From Monodelphis domestica (lineage: Eukaryota; Chordata; Mammalia; Didelphimorphia; Didelphidae): a DNA stretch of 64,000 nt. The position numbers and the translations under genes are program-made. Under the pieces are notes generated by a model that saw nothing but the letters and a program-made list of their open reading frames with translations, was not told the origin of the DNA and made no database searches. Positions 55,140 through 64,000 of this stretch are shown piece by piece. Each line of letters opens with the position of its first letter. Position 1 is the first letter of the stretch. The DNA is taken from assembly GCF_027887165.1 (NCBI RefSeq), contig NC_077234.1, positions 248,707,158 through 248,771,157 on the forward strand. The letters are read 5' to 3'.

Positions 55140-55290
55140 ACTACTTAGAATCAAAGGTCCATAGAATTGTAGAATTGCAAGAAACCTTACCTTCTATTTA
55201 TATGGCCAAGGAGACTAAAGCCCAGAGCTGTGAAAGGATGTACCTAAAATTATATAGTACTTCAGGGACTAAAACCCAGGTGTTTATATG
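55140..55290 (-). mobile_element. MIR3-like SINE, antisense
   Basis: TAGAATTGCAAGAAACCTTA, GGCCAAGGAGACTAAAGCCC, AGAGCTGTGAAAGGATGTAC, GGACTAAAACCCAGGTGTTT. Confidence 0.65.
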
Positions 55291-55717
55291 CTACATTAGG
55301 AGGGGAAAATTTTTGTAAATGTGTTACACCTTATGACAATATTTTTGTCACCAAATACAATGATATATTGTACTTATTGGATTCTTATGGTAGTTTCATC
55401 TTCATAGTTACTTAGGGTCAAAATTTTCAGACATCTTTGATTTTTCCTTCTTTCTTGCATTCACAGCAGATCAATTACCAAACTACGAATTCATCCTTGA
55501 TAATGGCTCTTAGGATCAATTCTAACATTTTAAATACAATTATTGTAGAACTATAACTAGCAAATGTTGGGCTTAAGGCATTCAAGAAATATATGTAGGG
55601 TAAACAATCCCAAATAAACCCTAAAAATTAACTTTTAAAGGCAAAAGGTGGGGAAGGGATGATACATGCATTGATAAGAGGAACAGAGCCACTTTGGCAT
55701 CTTAAAAAGAGGTAGGG

Positions 55718-56378
55718 GGTCTTCTGGGTAAACATGGCTGCAATCTAGACGTGACACGCTTCCTCTCCCCGGCACCGAACGAAATAAACTACATCAAAAG
55801 AACATAAAAATCACCTTTGGAGGAACAGAAGGACTCCCCAGTACCCCACAGAGGCAAAGGTATGGGGGGGGGTGTTAAACATTTCCACACTATAATAAGA
55901 AGGAGGCAAAGCTTGCACAGAAACGTGAACTGAGCCTCCCTTCCCCCCCCCCCATATCCCCCACCAAACCAGAGTGAACTATTGGAGCACTCACTGGGAT
56001 AGCGAGTAAGTGGGGAATGTCTCTGTCTGGGGGGGGGGGCACTCCAGGGTCCTTGGGATCTGGGGACTGCCAGGAAACAACGTCCCAGGGAAGTTTCACA
56101 GGAGAATCCTGAGCTGAGCACAGGGGCCCCACAGAGCTGTACTTGGGGCGGTTGAGCTGAGCACCTGGGTGGGGCTAAACACAAGGGGCGGACCACGCAC
56201 TGACTATCTGGGCGGAGCTGAACACCTGGGAAGTTTGGCTGTGATCAGGGGCCCAGCGCTCTAAGAAACCTCAGAGGTGGGGAAGAACTAGTCTGAGGCA
56301 ACCTAAATTCACAGAAAACCCACCCATATCACCCAGACTCCAGACCAAAAAGAAAAGGGGAATAAAACCACCAAAGGG
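55718..56378 (+). promoter_or_regulatory. L1 5'UTR, internal promoter region
   Basis: GC-rich with G and C runs (for example 55865-55872, 55944-55953, 56028-56039). AAACATGGCTGC near its first bases resembles a YY1 site, which in human L1 positions the start of transcription. An antisense frame of 135 codons (55789-56196, minus) lies inside it. Promoter activity is inferred. Confidence 0.6.
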
Positions 56379-57430
56379 ATGGCTCACATAGCCCAAAATC
56401 AAGCCTCCAGGAAGAAAGGGAAAAAGGTGACTATTAAAAAATTTATGGTGGAAGTACCCAAGGAAAAGAAGAGAATGAGGAGGAAATAAAAAAAAAATCA
56501 GAACATGCCTCCCAAAATGGAAACTATCAACAAGCTCTGGAAGATCTCAAACTGGAGTTTACCCAAAAGATGGAAACCTGGAAAGAAAAATGGGAGAAAG
56601 AGATCAGCAGTCTGACAGATAAGACTGCTCAATTGGAAAAAGAACTGGAAGCATCCAATTGAAGGGCAGACAAAGCTAAAAAGCAAAACCAGTCCCTAAT
56701 GACCAGAATTAAGCAACTTGAAGAAAGTGAGATCATAAAACAGCAAGAATCAATAAAGCAAACCCAAAAAATTAATGAATTAGAAGAAAACATAAAATAT
56801 CTCACTGAAAAGGTCACAGACTTGGAAAACAGGGGAAGAAGAGACAACCTCTGAATTATCGGTCTCCCAGAAAAACCAGAGATAAACAATGAACTCGATG
56901 TTATTCTACAGGAGATTATAAAAGAAAATTGTCCACACGTTCTGGAGCAAGGGGGCAAAATAGAAATAGGAAGGGTTCATAGAACACCCTCTATACTAAA
57001 TCCCTAAAAGACAACCCCTAGGAATGTAATTGCCAAATTCAACAGCTTCAAAGAAAAGGAAAAAATCCTACAAGAAGAAGAGGAAAATCCTACAAGATGA
57101 AGAGGAGCTTCAGATATAGGGGGGGCTCCCATAAGGATCACACAGGACTTAGCGGCTAACACACTAAGAGACCGCAAAGCATGGAACACGATATGTAGAA
57201 AGGCAAGAGAGCTGGGTCTCTAACCAAGAATCAACTCCCTAGCAAAACTGACTATATACTTCCAGGGGAAAGTATGGGCATTCAACAAAATAGAAGATTT
57301 CCAAGCATTTGCTAAGAAAAGACCAGAACTTAGTGGAAAATTTGATATCCAAGCACAGAAAGCAAGAGAAACATGAAAAGGTAAATATGAAAGAAAGGGA
57401 AAAGGAGATAAATCTTATCTTTTTCTTTAA
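56379..57430 (+). pseudogene. L1 ORF1 pseudogene
   Basis: Start ATG 56379 (MAHIAQNQASRKKGKKVTI), then a frameshift near 56470. The coiled coil is readable (ALEDLKLEFTQKMETWKE; LEKELEASN), as are the RRM start DLENRGRRDNL, the RNVIAKFNSFKEKEKIL motif and the C-terminal FQGKVWAFNKIEDFQAFAKK. Stops occur after ELEASN, after RRDNL, before the RNVIAKF part, inside a duplicated ATCCTACAAGA(AG/TG)AAGAGG-type unit near 57066-57105, after RELGL and after ARET. The canonical stop is TAA at 57428. The protein would coat L1 RNA. Confidence 0.88.
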
Positions 57431-58066
57431 GTCAAACTCTCTTCTATAAGGACTACATTTACATCCAATTATATATATTAATATGTGGGGGAAATGTATT
57501 GTTTAACTCTCAAAAATTGTATGCATCATAAGAGTAGTTAGAAGAAACATGCATAGGGAAAGATTGGGGCATTAAGAAGATTTGGGGAAAGTGGGGGGAA
57601 AGAAAGGAAAAAGGAGGGGTGGAATTGTTGATAACACTAAGATTTACTTCAAGAAATAGGGGGGGGGACTTAATAGAATAATCTTTCCCATATAAAGATA
57701 CACATGGGAAGGGGAGGGGAAGAACTCTCATATGAGAAGGAGAGTAAGAGAGCGTGAAGTGGAATTACTTAAACCTTACTCTCAGTGAAATCAAATCTGA
57801 GAGTGAAGAACATCTATATCCAGTGGGATCCTGAATTCTATCTTATCCATTAGGGCAAGAAAGAAAGGAAAATTAAGGAGGGGGCGGGGGAGGGAGTATA
57901 AAAAGGGAGGGAAGGAGAGGGGGGAGGGGAAGGGAGCATAAAAAGGGAGGGGCTAGAAAGGGAAGCATCTCAAGGGAGGGGACTAGGGGGACTGACCTAA
58001 AGTAAATCACTGGTTCAAAAGGAGAAAGCTAAAGAAGAAAGGTCAGAACTAGGGGAAGATATCAAA
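57431..58066 (+). promoter_or_regulatory. Long inter-ORF spacer with two TATA-like boxes in G-rich repeats
   Basis: Noncoding, strongly purine-rich. 57876-57960 contains two similar units, GGGAGTATAAAAAGGGAGGG (57892-57911) and GGGAGCATAAAAAGGGAGGG (57932-57951), within runs of G able to form quadruplexes. They lie 120-170 bases before the ORF2 start. Human L1 has only 63 bases here, so a spacer this long is notable. A promoter or translation role is speculative. Confidence 0.5.
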
Positions 58067-61000
58067 ATGCCAGCGAATCCACAAATGACAATCATAACTT
58101 TGAACGTGAATGGGATGAACTCACCCATAAAACGTAGACAAATAGCAGATTGGATTAGAACTCAAAACCCTAACATTTGTTGTCTTCAAGAAACACATAT
58201 GAGGCGGGTTGATACTCACAAGGTTAGAATTAAAGGTTGGAGTAAGACATTTTGGGCCTCAACTGATAGAAAGAAGGCAGGAGTTGCAATCATGATATCT
58301 GATAAAGCCAAAGCAAAAATAGACCTGATCAAAAGGGATAGGGAAGGTAAATATATTCTGTTAAAAGGGAGTATAGACAATGAGGAAATATCACTAATCA
58401 ACATGTATGCACCAAATGGTATAGCATCCAAATTTTTAATGGAGAAACTAGGAGAATTGAAGGAGGAAATAGACAGTAAAACCATATTAGTGGGAGACTT
58501 GAACCAAGCACTATCAAATTTAGATAAATCAAACCAAAAAATAAACAAGAAAGAGGTAAAAGAGGGGAATGAAATCTTAGAAAAATTAGAGTTAATAGAC
58601 ATATGGAGAAAAATAAATAGGGACAAAAAGGAATAAACCTTCTCAGCACCACATGGCACATTCACAAAAATAGATCATACACTAGGTCACAGAAACATGG
58701 CACTCAAATGCAGAAAAGCAGAAATAATAAATGCAGCCTTTTCAGATCGCAAGGCAATAAAAATATTGATCGGTAAGGGTACATGGAGAGCCAAATCAAA
58801 AATTAATTGGAAATTAAATAATATGATACTCCAAAATTGGTTAGTTAGAAAAGAAATCATAGAAACAATAATTTCATTGAGGAAAATGACAATGGCGAGT
58901 CATCCTTTCAAACCTTATGGGATGCATCCAAGGCAGTACTTAGAGGAAAATTCATATCCCTGAGTGCATATATTAACAAATTAGGGAAGACAGAGATCAA
59001 GGAATTGGAAATGCAAATCAAAAAACTTGAGAATGAACAAATTAAAAACCCCCAGAAGAAAACCAAACTAGAGATCCTAAAAATTAAAGGAGAAATTAAT
59101 AAAATCAAAAGTGATAGAACTATTGAGCTAATAAACAAGACTAGAAGCTGGTACTTTTAAAAAACAGACAAAATAGACAAAGTACTGGTCAATCTAATTA
59201 AAAAAAGGAAAGAAGAAAGGCAAATTAACAGCATCAAGGATGAATAGGGAGACCTCACCTCCAATGAAGAGGAAATTAAGGCAATCATTAAAAACTACTT
59301 TGTCCAACTTTATGGCAATAAATATACCAACCTAGGTGATATGGATGAATATTTACAAAAATATAAATTGCCTAGACTAACAGAAGAAATAGGTTTCTTA
59401 AATAATCCCATATCAGAAAAAGAAATCCAACAGGCCATCAAAGAACTTCCTAAGAAAAAATCCCCAGGGCCTGATGGATTCACCAGTGAATTCTATCAAA
59501 CATTCAAAGAACAGCTAACTCCAATACTATACAAACTATTTGACATAATAAGCAAAGAGGGAGTTCTACCAAACTCCTTTTATGACACAAACATGGTACT
59601 AATTCCAAAGCCAGGAAGGCCAAAAACAGAGAAAGAAAATTATAGACCAATCTCCCTAATGAATATAGATGCAAAAATCTTAAATAAGATACTAGCAAAA
59701 AGATTCCAGTAAGTTATCAGAAGAATCATTCACCATGATCACGTAGGATTCATACCAGGGATTCAGGGCTGGTTCAATATTAGGAAAACCATCCACATAA
59801 TTGACCACATCAACAAGCAAACCAATAAAAACCACATGCTTATTTCAATAGATGCAGAAAAAGCCTTTGATAAAATACAACACCCATTCCTATTAAAAAC
59901 ACTGGAAAGCATAGGAATAGAAGGGCCTTTCCTAAAAATAATAAACAGTATATATCTAAAACCATCATCTAATATCATCTGTAATGGGGATAAACTAGAT
60001 CCATTCCCATTAAGATCAGGAGTGAAACAAGGATGCCCATTATCACCTCTATTATTTGATATTGTACTAGAAACACTAGCGGTAGCAATTAGAGAAGAAA
60101 AAGAAATTGAAGGCATTAAAATAGGCAAGGAGGAGACCAAATTATCACTCTTTGCAGATGACATGATGGTCTACTTAAAGAATCCTAGATATTCAACCAA
60201 AAAGCTAATCGAAATAATCAACAACTTTAGCAAAGTTGCAGGATACAAAATAAACCCACATAAGTCATCAGCATTTCTATATAATTCCAACACAGCTCAG
60301 CAGCAAGAACTAGAACGCGAAATCCCAATTAAAATTACCTTGGACAAAATAAAATACTTAGGAATCTATCTCCTGAGACAAACACAGGAACTATATGAAC
60401 ACAACTACAAAACACTCTCCACACAACTAAAACTAGACTTGAACAATTGGAAAAACATTAAATGCTCATGGGTAGGACAAGCCAATATAATAAAAATGAC
60501 CATCCTACCCAAACTCATCTATCTATTTAGTGCCATACCCATTTTTAGAAAAAAGCATAACAAAGTTCATTTGGAAGAACAAAGGATCAATGATATCCAG
60601 GGAAATAATGAAAAAAAAAAATACAAAGGAAGGGGGCCTTGCAGTCCCAGATCTCAGACTATATTATAAAGCAACGGTCATCAAAACAATTTGGTACTGG
60701 CTAAGAGACAGAAAGGAGGATCAGTGGATTGGCTCGGGGTAAGTGACCTCAGCAAGGCAGTATATGACAAACCCAAAGATCCCAGCTTTTGGAACAAAAA
60801 TCCACTATTTCATAAAAACTGCTGGGAAAATTGGAGGACAGTGTGGGAAAGATCAAGTTTAGATCAACACCTCATACCCTACACCAAGATAAATTCAAAA
60901 TGGTTGAATGACTTGAACATAAAGAAGGAAACTATAAGAAAATTAGGCGGACACAGAATAGTATACATGTCAGACCTTTGGGAAAGGAAAGACTTTAAAA

Positions 61001-61839
61001 CCAAGCAAGACTTAGAAAGAGTTAGATAATGCAAAATAAATAATCTGGAATACATCAAATTAAAAAGTTTTTGTACAAACAAAACCAATGTAACTAAAAT
61101 CAGAAGCAAAGCAACAAACTGGGAAGCTATCTTCATAGAAACCTCTGACAAAGGTTTAATTACTCAAATTTACAAAGAGCTATATCAATTGTACAAAAAA
61201 TCAAGCCATTCTCCAATTGATAAATGGGCAAGGGACATGAACAGGCAGTTTTCAGTTAATGAAATCAAAACTATTAATAAGCACATGAAAAATTGCTCTA
61301 TATCTCTTATAATCAGAGAGATGCAAATCAAAACAACTCTGAGGTATCACCTCACACCTAGCAGATTGGCTAACATGACAGCTATGGAAAGTAATGAATG
61401 CTGGAGGGGATGTGGCAAAGTAGGGACACTACTTCATTGTTGATGGAGTTGTGAATTGATCCAACTATTCTGGAGGGCAATTTGGAACTATGCCCAAAGG
61501 GTGATAAAAGACTGTCTGCCCTTTGATCCAGCTGTATCACTGCTGGGTTTGTACCCCAAAGAAATAATAAGGAAAAAGACTTTTACAAGAATATTCATAG
61601 CTGCACTCTTTGTGATGGTAAAAAATTGGAAAACGAGGGGATACCCATCAATTGGGGAATGGCTGAACAAATTGTGGTATATGTTGGTGATGGAATACTA
61701 TTGTGCTAAAAGGAATAATAAAGTAGAGGAATTCCATGGAGACTGGAACAACCTCCAAGAAGTGATGCAGAACCAAAGGAGCAGAATCAGGAAATCATTA
61801 TACACAGAGACTGATACACTGTGGTACAATCGAAGGTAA
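58067..61839 (+). pseudogene. L1 ORF2 pseudogene (endonuclease + reverse transcriptase)
   Basis: ORF2 nicks genomic DNA and copies L1 RNA at the nick. Endonuclease: TLNVNGMNSPIKRRQI, CCLQETH, a GDLNQ motif (usually GDFN; D and N kept) and TKIDHTLGHR. Reverse transcriptase: [55 protein letters not shown] and the active-site FADDMMVY at about 60150-60175, intact. The Cys-rich C-terminus has [14 protein letters not shown] then a stop. Breaks seen: TAA 58634, frameshift near 58900, TAA 59157, TAG 59245, TAA 59710, shifts near 60545 and 60740, TAA 61027, TGA 61441. Catalytic residues survive but no full protein can be made. Confidence 0.93.
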
Positions 61840-62186
61840 TGGACTTCTCCATTAATATCAATGCAATGTCCCTGAACTATCTGCAGGAATGTAAAAAATA
61901 CTATCCACAAGCAGAGGGTAAATTGTGGGAGTAAAAACAACAAGGAAAAGCAACTGCCTGACTACAGGGGTGGAGGTGATAGGACTGAGGAGAGACTCTA
62001 AATGAACACTCTAGTGCAAATACCAACAACATGGAAATGGGTTCGAATCAAGAACACATGTGAAACCCAGTGGAATTGTGAGCTGGCTATGGGAGAAGTG
62101 GTGGGAGGGGGCCGGGGAGAGGAAAAGATAATGATCATTGTTTCAAATGAATAATGTTTTAAATAACCAAATAAAATAATGTTTAA
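61840..62186 (+). terminator. L1 3'UTR and polyA signal
   Basis: Matches the 3' parts of the truncated L1s at 40200-40538 and 45378-45738. Contains G-rich GGTGGGAGGGGGCCGGGG (about 62099-62116) and AATAAAATAATGTTTAAAAA at the end. Target-primed copying begins from this tail. Confidence 0.75.
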
Positions 62187-62200
62187 AAAAAGTGGTAGGG

Positions 62201-62447
62201 AATGTAAACAGAAAGAGAAAATATAAGGGAGTAGTTTTCCTGGACTCAACTATAAGGGAAAGCTCTATTATATGGTAATTTCTTATTTTAATGAATTAAT
62301 GTCCTAATTATGATGTTTCTCTGCTGCTGAAGAACAAGAACCTTTTTGTGAACTTTTGATAACTAGGGCATAGAAGAAAGGTGAGGCATGAATAAAGATA
62401 TTTGAAAATCACCATATAGATAATAATTGAATACATAAGAAGTGATA
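62201..62447. other. Unassigned gap between two L1s
   Basis: AT-rich, no repeat recognised. It is the target sequence of the two insertions. Confidence 0.5.
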
Positions 62448-64000
62448 GGGGAGAGGTGGAGTCAAGATGGTGGCATAGAGGCAGTGAAAGTTTAGACCTC
62501 TGAAAAGCTTTCCTTACCAATTACAAACTAACTGCTCCTAGGGGACTAAAATTCAAACCTAACAACAAGACAGAGCCAAGGAACCCTACTGATGGATTCA
62601 AATTAAAAGGTACTCCCCCCCAAAAGCCAGAATCCAAGAATACTCAGGTTTAAGGGGAATGAAGAAAGGTCCCAGTTCCACTCTCCCACCTAGAGCGCTA
62701 AGCCTCCAGCAGCAGCTCAAACCTCTGGGTGGGCAAAGGCACTGGTCTGGAGGGTGTACCTTGCAGGCTAAGCTGTGCCAGGCTCAGAGCATCGAAAACA
62801 GGTGGTGGGGAAGCAGTCAGAGAAGAAGCACAGAGCAGGCAGCCTAGTTGCAGCAGTGGAGAACTTCTATATTTCTTCCCCCTTCCAGGAGGTTTTGGCC
62901 TCAGGACACATCCAGCCTAAGCTAGCTTGACTTAATCCCATAAAAAGCCTCCAGAGGCCAGGGAAGCTCAAGCTCCAACATCCCTCCCCCACAGACTGTG
63001 CTGAGAGATTTGCTGACAAAGCTCCAAGAGGGAAGACTGACAGAAAAGGCCAAAACCAAAAAAAAAACAAATGAGAGGAGCAAGAGCACAAACAACTACA
63101 GGGAGTAAGAAGGGGGTAAATATGAGCAAACAACAGAAAAAGAAAAAAGAAATTACAATTGACAGCTTCTATACAGGCAATGAACAAAGAGCATATGGAA
63201 GAGAGAAGGATGAGGGAACACCAAGCAATAAAACAAAAATCCCAGTGAATTGGATACAGGCTTTGGAAGAACTCAAAATACAATTAAAACACAATTAGGA
63301 AAGGCTGAAGACAACTGGGAAAAGAACTTAAAATGTAAGATAAGTCATCTGAAAAAAGAAAACAGTGTCTTGAAAGCCAAAATCAATTAGCTTGAAAATG
63401 AGGCAAAGGAGATGAAAGATCAGAAAGAGAAGGATGACCAAAAAGCCAGGGATGAAATTCAGTCTTTAAAATCCAGACTACAACAACTAGAAGCAAGCAA
63501 CTTCATAAAGTAGCAGGACACTATAAAACAAAATCAAAAGAATGAAAAAGTTGAGGAACATATGAAGCACCTAATTCACAGAACAGAAGATTTAGAAAAT
63601 CGTTCCAGGAGAGACAACTTAAGAATCATTGGTCTACCAGAAGACCATGACAAAAGAAAAAGCCTGAACATCATACTACAGGAAATTATCCAAGAAAACT
63701 GCCCCGATATTCTAGAACTAGATGGAAAAGTGGAAATTGAAAGAATTCACAGATCACCTCCTGTACTTAATCCCCAACTGACAACACCCAGGAATGTTAT
63801 AGCCAAATTCAAGAGCTATCATACCAAGGAAAAATTATTACAAGTTGCTAAGAAGAAGTCATTCAGATACCATGGACCCACATTGAGGATAACACAGGAC
63901 CTGGCTGCATCTACACTGAATGACTAAAAAGCATGGAATATGATATTCTGGAAAGCAAGGGAACTAGATCTACAACCAAGAATCAAATACCCAGCAAAAC
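62448..64000 (+). mobile_element. L1 of a second subfamily, 5' part, cut by the window end
   Basis: Starts with GGGGAGAGGTGGAGTCAAGA and TGGTGGCATAGAGGCAG, a 5' end unlike the one at 55718 but like the general L1 form (GAGTCAAGATGG). The 5'UTR runs to 63121 and ORF1 follows. ORF2 and the 3' end lie beyond 64000. No left target duplication can be assessed. Confidence 0.85.
63122..64000 (+). pseudogene. L1 ORF1, partial, with stops
   Basis: Start at 63122 (MSKQQKKKKEITIDSFYTG) preferred over the in-frame ATG at 63071 because the family N-terminus is short and basic. Stop TAG 63296 with a one-base shift; then in the second frame stops at 63388 and 63511; open 63562-63927 with DLENRSRRDNLRIIGLPE (RRM), EIIQENCPDILELDGK, VEIERIHRSPPVLNP, RNVIAKFKSYHTKEKLL and FRYHGPTLRITQDLAAS; TAA at 63925, then KAWNMIFWKARELDLQP to the edge. 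It has the complete RRM segment that the 33.3 kb copy lacks. Confidence 0.87.

Larger units (their letters stand above)
55718..62186 (+). mobile_element. Full-length L1 (about 6.5 kb), inactive, with target duplication
   Basis: AAAAAGAGGTAGGG (55704-55717) and AAAAAGTGGTAGGG (62187-62200) flank it, 13 of 14 identical. Order: 5'UTR (55718-56378), ORF1 (56379-57430), a 636-bp GA-rich spacer, ORF2 (58067-61839), 3'UTR (61840-62186) ending AAATAAAATAATGTTTAAAA. Both ORFs carry stops and frameshifts, so it cannot move on its own now. It is the reference copy for interpreting the truncated L1s in the window. Confidence 0.93.

Noticed and set aside
58216..58665. 149-codon minus-strand frame
   Set aside because: Shadow of the L1 endonuclease coding strand.
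59763..60164. 133-codon minus-strand frame
   Set aside because: Shadow of the L1 reverse-transcriptase coding strand.
62187..62460. Whether the L1s at 55718 and 62448 are one tandem element
   Set aside because: The first ends with its own tail and target duplication, and the 5' end of the second belongs to another subfamily.
1..64000. CRISPR arrays, bacterial operons, phage genes
   Set aside because: No spaced direct repeats of that kind and no dense coding; all evidence is for a vertebrate nuclear genome.
1..64000. Intact tRNA genes
   Set aside because: The tRNA-like stretches are heads of CORE-SINEs (for example 2705, 12889, 42490) and cannot fold as complete tRNAs.

Overview
The window is a gene-poor stretch of vertebrate nuclear DNA. 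It is AT-rich, has few CpGs, no convincing multi-exon gene, and is packed with interspersed repeats. The repeat mix points to a marsupial: CORE-SINEs of the MAR1, MON1 and WSINE1 type, L2/L3/CR1-type LINEs, an RTE-type 3' end, and L1 elements whose ORF2 C-terminus is of the marsupial kind. I cannot fix the species. Family names come from recognition of sequence features, not from a database search.

Layout. 1-12.7 kb: an LTR edge, old MIR/MIR3/L2 pieces, a solo LTR on the minus strand (6097-7085, 4-bp duplication GAAG), AT-rich hairpins, and long unassigned AT-rich DNA. 12.7-14.3 kb: a three-level nest (MIR3 split by a 5'-truncated L1, itself split by a WSINE1), with exact 17-bp duplications at both younger levels. 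15-25 kb: many SINE/L2 pieces, a minus-strand L1 relic split by SINEs, and two repeat-free stretches (18.1-18.6 and 19.7-20.25 kb) that may be conserved noncoding DNA. 28-29.7 kb: minus-strand L1 5' end and ORF1. 30.6-32.2 kb: a minus-strand LTR candidate, an RTE-type 3' end, a 7SL (SRP) RNA-like pseudogene and TA microsatellites. 32.6-34.6 kb: an L1 copy holding only 5'UTR and ORF1, yet bounded by a 13-bp target duplication. 37.4-43.3 kb: L2/L3, CR1-type LINEs, an LTR candidate and a young truncated L1. 45-47.4 kb: a truncated L1 with an odd extra tail and a solo LTR that landed inside a MAR1 SINE. 50-55 kb: L2, LTR-like blocks, and two more repeat-free stretches. 55.7-62.2 kb: a full-length but inactivated L1. 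62.4-64 kb: the 5' part of another L1 subfamily, cut by the window edge.

No working gene set is present. The proteins that can be read (L1 ORF1 coiled-coil RNA chaperone; L1 ORF2 endonuclease/reverse transcriptase; a CR1-type reverse-transcriptase remnant) are all broken or partial. In life, L1 proteins copy their own RNA and also mobilise RNAs such as 7SL; the CORE-SINEs depend on partner LINEs (L2 or RTE). The main value of the window is its insertion record: at least nine insertions have readable target duplications, and several are nested so their order can be stated.
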